Shown one piece after another: positions 63,868 through 64,000 of a stretch of DNA of 64,000 nucleotides. The stretch's first letter is position 1; every line of letters starts with the position of its first letter. Under the pieces are notes generated by a model that was not told the origin of the DNA, did not search any database, and saw only the letters and a program-made list of their open reading frames with translations. The translations under genes were made by a program, and so were the position numbers. This DNA comes from Sycon ciliatum (lineage: Eukaryota > Porifera > Calcarea > Leucosolenida > Sycettidae), in NCBI RefSeq assembly GCF_964019385.1, contig NC_088645.1:36511303-36575302 (forward strand), written 5' to 3'.

Positions 63868-64000
63868 AAAGCACACAGCACACAGCACCCACACACTGCA
63901 CACTGCACACAGCACATAGCACCCACACATTGCACACAGCACCCACACTCTACGCACAGCACACAGCACCCACACACTGCACACTTCACGCACAGGGCCG
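63868..64000. repeat. CACAGCACCCACACACTG minisatellite at window edge
   Basis: A variable-unit CACA/GCAC repeat running off the window. It is related to the tract at 52695-52775. Confidence 0.9.

Overview
The window looks like an invertebrate metazoan nuclear genome, possibly a non-bilaterian such as a sponge, but the species cannot be fixed from sequence alone. The reasons are the absence of compact operons, phase-1 exons for calcium-binding EGF and sushi domains lying kilobases apart with canonical GT/AG boundaries, long microsatellites, and a dense load of eukaryotic transposons on both strands. No rRNA, tRNA or complete single-exon host gene was found.

Host coding sequence is small and lies on the minus strand. 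It comprises a sushi exon near 52.1 kb, a candidate signal-peptide exon near 41.3 kb, and EGF exons near 30.6, 21.8, 19.1 and 3.9 kb. All boundaries are in phase 1, so the EGF exons could be spliced together as a secreted or membrane multi-EGF protein. The introns are filled with transposons.

The main theme is an ecosystem of retroelements that carry self-cleaving RNA. Two Penelope-like families (reverse transcriptase plus GIY-YIG endonuclease) are present. Family A (YRDD reverse transcriptase; about 2.3-3.1, 13.5-15.6, 37.9-38.6 and 41.2-44.1 kb) is bounded by inverted arms that encode hammerhead ribozymes. Family B (YVDD; 9.6-10.7, 21.1-21.7, 31.2-36.3 and 38.6-39.5 kb) forms a cluster with one full-length copy broken by a single nonsense codon. 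Beside them are arrays of a 228-bp non-coding repeat, each unit holding a GUC-type hammerhead. These fit the description of retrozymes and occur at 22.9-29.2 kb (split), 37.6-37.9 kb and 40.2-41.0 kb. An apparently intact Ty3-like LTR retrotransposon with LTRs that look identical is inserted inside one such array. Removing it and one 4-bp target duplication restores the 228-bp period exactly.

The rest is a layered record of other transposons. There is a decayed pogo/CENP-B-like transposon (10.7-13.1 kb), two LINEs lying tail to tail (52.8-59.4 kb), further LINE fragments, a degraded LTR-element end and a Tc1-like transposase fragment (47.4-48.8 kb). About a dozen non-autonomous terminal-inverted-repeat elements have TA, TTA or TTAA target sites, and several large foldbacks occur. 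In several cases a paralogous copy or a restored reading frame shows the empty site. Minisatellites include an 81-bp higher-order repeat at 3.1-3.75 kb, and a 256-bp GACA tract lies at 19.6 kb.
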